Source: RGIG995 sp045542115 (GTDB lineage: Bacteria; Bacillota; Clostridia; Oscillospirales; UBA644). From it: 15,388 bases of DNA. Of the stretch, positions 11,588 to 15,388 are shown piece after piece (positions within the stretch are counted from its first letter, which is position 1; every line of letters starts with the position of its first letter). The notes beneath the pieces were generated by a model. The model saw nothing but the letters and a program-made list of their open reading frames with translations, did no database searches and had not been told where the DNA came from. The stretch lies in the NCBI GenBank assembly GCA_045542115.1, contig JAZQKK010000023.1, positions 1-15,388 on the forward strand, given 5' to 3'. A program made the position numbers and the translations under genes.

Positions 11588-12483
11588 TCTATTTTGATGT
11601 AATCGGTTATATTTATTTCCTGTTCAACCATCCGGCGGAACGTTGCGGTTAACGCCTTGCGCCGGGCCAATACGAACGAACCGTGTTCCAATTCCGGGTC
11701 GGATGTTCCGGATTCCTTTAACCGGCGAACGTCGCCAAAATATCCGCGCCGGGCGTAATCGTTGATTGTGCGTTGCAATATAATTTTTTGTTCTTCCAAC
11801 GTAATTTCGATTTCATCAGCAAGTCCGGCGGCGGCCAATTCGTTGTAATATAACATTTCGGCAATTGGCGACATTTCGGACAACCGGCCGTTTTCCTTGA
11901 ACGATTCGAACGCGTTGATACATCCTTTCCGGGTTTCGTTCCGGTAATACCTATCTTTGGCCCGGTCGCGTTTGGGTTCCTCTTTCGGGACCGCTTCGTG
12001 TGCTTTCCTCAATACCCACGCCCGGCGGCCTTTGTAGGCGTTCAAAATCTTGCACACATATTCGGCGTTGAATTGTTGGTAATGGTTCCGGTCGGGTTGG
12101 CCATCGCGCCCACGCGGCAAGAAATCGTCCAATTCGCCGGTCAACGACATTTCAAAGGCCATCCGGAAATCCTTTAACGACAACCCGGCGTAATACCGTT
12201 TCAGTATTTCGGCGGTCCGGATAACCAAATATTGGCGGTCGCTTTCATCCGGGGACCTGTACCCAACATCTTTGCAAATCCATTTCAAGGCCACGGCCAA
12301 TTCGGCGGAAAGTTCGGCGGCGTCATATTCGGCAATGGTTTTCGCCGTGGACGCAAGAAACACGGCCTTTTCAACAGGACCCAACGCGCCCATAACGGCG
12401 GGAATCTTGACCATTTCCCGGCGTATCATAACGGCCGTTTTCTGTACCGGCCGGACGGCAATTTGGTTGTTGTTCTGTTCCAT
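11575..12483 (-). CDS. Helical replication-module protein of unknown function (302 aa)
   Basis: Mostly helical and charged. Residues 90-150 contain EILKRYYAGLSLKDFRMAFE, a stretch of 'GELDDFLPRGRDG', then QQFNAEYVCKILNAYKGRRA. A basic segment with EEPKRDRAKDRYYRNETRKG follows at about 170-190. The 'Y.GLSL.DFR.AFE ... FNAEY...ILNAYK' layout recurs in proteins next to initiators in Bacteroidota phages and mobile elements. By position after a DnaD-like gene it could be a helicase loader or a primosomal partner, but no AAA or known loader motif is seen, so this is only a positional guess. It starts three bases after the initiator stop and its last codons overlap the start of a 55-aa gene. Confidence 0.85.
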   Translation of the reverse strand: MEQNNNQIAVRPVQKTAVMIRREMVKIPAVMGALGPVEKAVFLASTAKTIAEYDAAELSAELAVALKWICKDVGYRSPDESDRQYLVIRTAEILKRYYAGLSLKDFRMAFEMSLTGELDDFLPRGRDGQPDRNHYQQFNAEYVCKILNAYKGRRAWVLRKAHEAVPKEEPKRDRAKDRYYRNETRKGCINAFESFKENGRLSEMSPIAEMLYYNELAAAGLADEIEITLEEQKIILQRTINDYARRGYFGDVRRLKESGTSDPELEHGSFVLARRKALTATFRRMVEQEINITDYIKIECTE

Positions 12484-12486
12484 CGC

Positions 12487-13251
12487 TTAATCGGCCATAT
12501 CTTGCAAATATTTGATTGCATCCGGCGACAATCCCGGGCCGGTCCCGCTTTTACGGTGCAACTTGCCATTTTCCATATCGCCCCGAATGAAATTACGCGC
12601 CGTTGCAATCCAATCTTTCATTTTCTTGCCCTTTTGCGCGGACCAATCCGCGACGGCGTGGTAATAATAGACCATATCCACGTCGGCAAATTCCGGGGCC
12701 GTAAATTCGGCGGCAAACGCGTTGTATTCGGCGAACCGGGAATTTTCGAAAAGACACGCGGCCGGTTCGGCGGTCCGGCGCGGCCGGGTAACTGTAACCG
12801 TTTCAAATGCCGGTTCAGTCGGGAACAAACCGCCGTCGGCGGCTTCATTTGGTTTTTCATCGGGTTTAATATCTGTTACGTTATTTATAACGGATTTGCC
12901 CGATTTGTCGTTACCATTTGACGATTCGGTAAAATGCTTTTGTCCTTTTTGTAAGAACGAATCGCCGAAAGCGTACCACGTTGTCCGGTCGTATGCGGAC
13001 GTGTTATAATTCCCCGTGACAATTACGCCTTTTTCTTCCAAAGATTTGAGAACACGCCGGATTTGCCGGGCCGTCCAAAACGGAAACAATTTCGTAAACG
13101 CTTCAATACTGTTATACGTCCAAAAACGGCCGTCGTGAAAATGTTTGCCGTTCGCTTCATTCTTCCGAATCCAAAATTGCAAATTGGCAATCATTATGGA
13201 TTCATCCACGCCATACAGGGCGGCAATATCTGTATCAAATTGGTATGTCAT
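12487..13251 (-). CDS. DnaD-like phage replication initiator / replisome organizer (254 aa)
   Basis: The N-terminal 95 residues look like the winged-helix domain of phage replication proteins: IMIANLQFWIRKN, then HFHDGRFWTYNSIEAF, FPFWTARQIRRVLKSLEEKG and YDRTTWYAF. A linker rich in polar residues follows (about 100-170). The C-terminal part has the DnaD/DnaT-like pattern MVYYYHAVADWSAQKGKK followed by DWIATARNFI. In related phages such proteins bind the origin and help load the host helicase. The start is taken at the ATG at 13251, which overlaps the HNH stop. A longer frame from 13266 would add five residues inside the HNH gene. The next gene follows after three bases, suggesting a coupled replication operon. 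Confidence 0.85.
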   Translation of the reverse strand: MTYQFDTDIAALYGVDESIMIANLQFWIRKNEANGKHFHDGRFWTYNSIEAFTKLFPFWTARQIRRVLKSLEEKGVIVTGNYNTSAYDRTTWYAFGDSFLQKGQKHFTESSNGNDKSGKSVINNVTDIKPDEKPNEAADGGLFPTEPAFETVTVTRPRRTAEPAACLFENSRFAEYNAFAAEFTAPEFADVDMVYYYHAVADWSAQKGKKMKDWIATARNFIRGDMENGKLHRKSGTGPGLSPDAIKYLQDMAD

Positions 13252-13757
13252 AACGCATATTCCCATTTATAACCACCGGCCGTTTTATAAGTTCCAACGC
13301 AACATTTATGAATGTTTTGAACGCAAATCCCGGTTTTCCTTGCGGCTTCGTGCATCCCATAAAATTCACGTATTTTTTTCCCATCTTTTGTTAATTGAAC
13401 AATCGGGATTGATGATGTTACAGAAGAACGAAAACGTGCCGTTCCATAATTGTTGTTGTATTTGGAATCACACCATTCCAAATTTTCAACTCTGTTATCC
13501 GTCTTGATTTCGTTTTTGTGATTGATTTGTGGCAACGCATCCGGATTCGAAATAAATGCCATTGCAACCAATCGGTGTACGCAAAATCGTTTACGAACAC
13601 ATTTATAGGATAAATCAACGGTTAAATATCCGTTTGGCATTTTTATTGGTCGCAATATACCCGGTTCGGCTTTGTATTTTGCAATACGCCGCACATTTCC
13701 GATATTGCTAACTTGATAAATCCCATTATAACCCGGGATGTCGCGCCAAATTTCCAT
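13248..13757 (-). CDS. NUMOD4-HNH homing endonuclease (169 aa), copy 1
   Basis: Residues 1-60 form a NUMOD4 DNA-binding module (EIWRDIPGYNGIYQVSNIGNVR). Next is an HNH_3-type nuclease core: H61 in VHRLVAMAF and INHKNEIKTDNRVENLEW (H80, N88-N92). The C-terminal 50 residues fit a NUMOD1 helix-turn-helix (IVQLTKDGKKIREFYGMHEAARKT split by position, ending GGYKWEY). Such free-standing enzymes nick or cut phage DNA and spread their own gene. I chose the ATG at 13757; an upstream TTG at 13775 would add six unlikely residues and lies in the leader hairpin. The gene is visibly AT-richer than its neighbours. Its TGA overlaps the initiator's ATG as ATGA. Confidence 0.93.
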   Translation of the reverse strand: MEIWRDIPGYNGIYQVSNIGNVRRIAKYKAEPGILRPIKMPNGYLTVDLSYKCVRKRFCVHRLVAMAFISNPDALPQINHKNEIKTDNRVENLEWCDSKYNNNYGTARFRSSVTSSIPIVQLTKDGKKIREFYGMHEAARKTGICVQNIHKCCVGTYKTAGGYKWEYAL

Positions 13758-13763
13758 TGTATA

Positions 13764-13845
13764 AAAACGCCCCAAATTTCAACGCCGTTCTTGCACCACG
13801 GCATTTACTTTTCGGGGCATTAAATTTCTATCCTGTTGGTGCAAG
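13764..13845 (-). promoter_or_regulatory. Structured 5' leader (leader B) of the HNH-initiator unit
   Basis: Read on the minus strand, three helices are possible. AATGCCCC pairs with GGGGCGTT (one G-U) just before TTTAT and the HNH start. Inside it AATGCCG pairs with CGGCGTT (one G-U). The apical loop TGGTGCAAG (13798-13790) is a perfect 9-base complement of CTTGCACCA (13845-13837) upstream, which would form a pseudoknot or an alternative fold. The hairpin followed by U residues is terminator-like, so attenuation is possible. This is deduced from base pairing only; no known riboswitch class was recognised. Confidence 0.55.
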
Positions 13846-13858
13846 CAACATTCGGATA

Positions 13859-13889
13859 CAAAGTTATAGATTATCCCGGTAAAAGCAAA
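13859..13889 (-). promoter_or_regulatory. Bacteroidota-type promoter TTTG-N19-TAACTTTG
   Basis: On the minus strand TTTG lies at 13889-13886 and TAACTTTG at 13866-13859, separated by exactly 19 bases, matching the published Bacteroides -33/-7 consensus. It straddles the TAA stop of the gp3-like gene and points into the structured leader of the NUMOD4-HNH/initiator unit. The transcript should begin near 13852, giving a leader of about 95 bases. Confidence 0.85.
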
Positions 13890-14599
13890 TTTTTCGTGGA
13901 ATTTTCCGCCTGTAACATTTCCCGGATTTCGGCCACGCGGGAATCGTTAGCAACCAACGAAACAACAGGATAACGGGATGAAACGCCGGGTTTATTGCTT
14001 TTGGCAAATTGTACCGATAAATCGAACACGGTTTGCGTAACCGTTCCGCGCATCATTTGCACACCGTCGAACGATTCCCGGATATTCCGGATGCTTGACG
14101 CCTTGCCCTTTGTTGAGAATTGCCAAACGCCGACGATGCCACGGACGGCCGGCACGATAAACCGCAATGTCAAGACAATATCCCAATTGTCCGCGCCGCG
14201 TTTGGTCGGGTTGTTCTTTGCGATTTGGTCCATAATGTCCGGGTACGCATCAACCGAATATGGAACATATTTTTTCCCGTCCCAAATTTCGAACGTCCGG
14301 CCGTCGCCCCGGGCGACCAATGCGCCCTTATCGTCGCGGTATTCGTACCGTTCGTTGCATACCTTTTCCGGGGAATCATCCGGGAATATTACTTGGATTG
14401 TTTGCGGCTTTTCGCCCAACGCTTGCGTGAACATCCCGGCATACTTTCCGGCCGGTATGAAATAATCCACGGAAACCGGGTATTCCCGGCCGTTTTGGCC
14501 CATCTGTTTTTTGCCGATATGCAACCGGCCGATTTCGGGTAATTCAAGGATTCCCGCGCCCTGTTCGGGTCTGTATATTCTTCCGCCCATATTATCCAA
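13871..14599 (-). CDS. gp3-like recombination directionality factor relative / phage metal-binding protein (242 aa)
   Basis: Residues 16-115 carry the layout of the phage family related to the phiC31 gp3 recombination directionality factor: ELPEIGRLHIGKK, then EYPVSVDYF, then ALGEKPQTIQVIFPDD, then a Cys-containing strand (VCNERYEYRDDKGALVARGDG). In this family the 'G-R-I-R-G', 'YP..VDYF', 'GEKP..L.I.FP' and 'C.GDG' elements are the recognisable landmarks. phiC31 gp3 switches a serine integrase to excision, but most members are annotated only by similarity and are widespread in phages without proven RDF function. The C-terminal half (LRFIVPAVRGIVGVWQFST) fits the family's second domain. No integrase is visible here. 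An exact Bacteroidota promoter for the next unit overlaps its stop region. Family assignment is fairly firm; the RDF role is inference. Confidence 0.7.
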   Translation of the reverse strand: MDNMGGRIYRPEQGAGILELPEIGRLHIGKKQMGQNGREYPVSVDYFIPAGKYAGMFTQALGEKPQTIQVIFPDDSPEKVCNERYEYRDDKGALVARGDGRTFEIWDGKKYVPYSVDAYPDIMDQIAKNNPTKRGADNWDIVLTLRFIVPAVRGIVGVWQFSTKGKASSIRNIRESFDGVQMMRGTVTQTVFDLSVQFAKSNKPGVSSRYPVVSLVANDSRVAEIREMLQAENSTKNLLLPG

Positions 14600-14810
14600 A
14601 AATTGATTCTTTTAATTCTCCCTTTGTTGCGAAAACTTTTGAAGAATCATATTCATTTGGTCCAACATCGGTTGCAAGTGTATAAATAACTTGAACGTCC
14701 ATATTTTCGTGGATGGTTATTTTTACCATTACAACAACAAATCTTTCCGGTCGGTTTTGAAACATTACCCAAACATAATTCCCCGGCAAAAAATCGCTTC
14801 GTATTTCCAT
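14592..14810 (-). CDS. Conserved small phage protein, SH3-like (72 aa)
   Basis: Starts ATG one base after the stop of the upstream gene and overlaps the next gene by 8 bases. It resembles small proteins common in Bacteroidota phages and prophages that have an N-terminal beta-rich part (YVWVMFQNRPERFVVVMV) and finish with an 'S-x-VFATK-x-EL' segment; here SSKVFATKGELKESIFG. The pattern suggests a small SH3-like barrel. The function of that group is unknown to me. Compact size and tight spacing on both sides support a real gene. Confidence 0.8.
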   Translation of the reverse strand: MEIRSDFLPGNYVWVMFQNRPERFVVVMVKITIHENMDVQVIYTLATDVGPNEYDSSKVFATKGELKESIFG

Positions 14811-14811
14811 C

Positions 14812-15388
14812 TTACAATTCGATTTCGTCGTTTAACAAATTATCCTTTGCCGCCTGTTCCGGGGCCGGTTCGAAATACCGGGCCGTCACTTTCACGCCAT
14901 CGTCGGTTTTTTCAACCTCAATGCCCGTTCCGTCGGCAATATCCTTTTCCCACGGCAATTTTTCGTCAATTTCCGTTTTAACGGGCTTTTCCGGTTCGGA
15001 CGGGGAATTTATCGGTTCGGGTTCTTTCGTCGCTTTTACGGCCCGTTTACGGCCTTTCTTGGAAATTTCCGGCGCATCCTTGGAAATTCCCAACGCCTTT
15101 TCGGCAATTTCGATTTCCTCTTTGGAAATTTCCGGGGCGTTTGCCGCCTGTTCCGGGGCGTCCTTTTCGGCCGATTTCGTCTTGATAAGTTCGGCCAACG
15201 ATAAGGTCAACACGTTATCCGCGATTTTGCCGTTGTCAAGGTCCAAGACGCCACGAACAATTGTCAACGTGTTATCCCGCTTTTCGTCCTCAATGGTCGC
15301 AAGGGCCAACAGGTACGGCAATTTCTTTGCGTTGACGGAATCGGTTTGGTCTTTCAAATTGTACGTGGGTTTGGTGCGCCAATCCTTG
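14812..15388 (-). CDS. Acidic/lysine-rich protein, 5' end outside the window
   Basis: The reading frame is open to the right edge, so the true start lies outside the window. A TTG codon at 15357 is the first start-like codon inside, but the frame continues upstream of it (...NPTYN before LKDQT), so I treat the gene as truncated. About 191 residues are visible. The first 70 look folded (NAKKLPYLLALATI, then TLTIVRGVLDLDNG). The rest is low-complexity, rich in Glu, Lys, Pro and Ala, with the peptide APEISK present twice, followed by a basic patch KKGRKRAVKATK and a final segment containing DGVKVTARYFEP. This suggests a DNA-associated or scaffold-like protein with a flexible tail. I do not recognise the family. 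It ends one base before the next start, so the two are probably co-transcribed. Confidence 0.8.
   Translation of the reverse strand, partial: KDWRTKPTYNLKDQTDSVNAKKLPYLLALATIEDEKRDNTLTIVRGVLDLDNGKIADNVLTLSLAELIKTKSAEKDAPEQAANAPEISKEEIEIAEKALGISKDAPEISKKGRKRAVKATKEPEPINSPSEPEKPVKTEIDEKLPWEKDIADGTGIEVEKTDDGVKVTARYFEPAPEQAAKDNLLNDEIEL

Noticed and set aside
15055..15145. Direct repeats of TTGGAAATTTCCGG as possible regulatory sites
   Set aside because: They lie within the coding frame and encode the repeated peptide APEISK, so a protein-level repeat explains them.

Overview
The window looks like part of the genome of a tailed phage (or prophage) infecting a member of the Bacteroidota. Every gene I can support reads on the minus strand, so transcription runs from the right edge to the left edge. 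The host assignment rests on the promoters: two sites match the Bacteroidota sigma factor pattern TTTG-N19-TAnnTTTG exactly (9630-9660 and 13859-13889), and three more have the TAnnTTTG half with a weak upstream half. Classical purine-rich ribosome sites are scarce and genes are packed with ATGA or TAATATG junctions. The phage assignment rests on a small-terminase-like gene at the left edge, a gp3-like recombination directionality factor relative, a DnaD-like initiator, a RuvC-like resolvase, SSB, a DnaQ-like exonuclease, a Rad50/SbcC-like ATPase, three free-standing HNH homing-type endonucleases and many tiny ORFs. No capsid, tail, lysis or integrase gene is seen.

Layout in order of transcription. 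(1) 15388-13871: a truncated acidic/lysine-rich protein, a 72-aa protein and the gp3-like protein. (2) 13889-9670: an exact promoter, a structured leader, a NUMOD4-HNH endonuclease, the DnaD-like initiator, a 302-aa helical protein, the RuvC-like resolvase and a run of proteins under 85 aa, several of them Cys-rich. (3) 9660-6791: an exact promoter, a 54-aa protein, tRNA-Gln(TTG), an HNH endonuclease, tRNA-Leu(CAA), a small papain/C39-like cysteine peptidase and the Rad50-like ATPase. (4) 6793-4274: a TAACTTTG box, a second structured leader, a second NUMOD4-HNH gene, two unknown proteins (one faintly NinB-like), a 56-aa protein and the DEDDh exonuclease. (5) 4271-431: small unknowns, a 206-aa protein with a clamp-binding-like peptide, a NinG-like HNH protein, SSB, an ASCH-domain protein, more small proteins and a 46-aa membrane peptide. 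(6) 374-1: the start of the small-terminase-like gene, which runs off the window and probably begins the packaging module.

The middle of the window works as a replication and recombination module: initiator, SSB, exonuclease, Rad50-like ATPase, resolvase and NinG-like nuclease. The two tRNAs read CAA and TTG, which appear to be the favoured Gln and Leu codons of these genes. The HNH genes are AT-richer insertions that sit at module borders without breaking a neighbour. The most unusual items are an HNH gene fitted almost base-to-base between two tRNAs, two paralogous 169-aa NUMOD4-HNH genes that each have a pseudoknot-capable leader and end in an ATGA overlap with the next gene, and a complete absence of the word GATC (read by eye) across 15.4 kb. 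Eight genes of 46-61 aa, and the truncated terminase-like gene, were found by direct reading.
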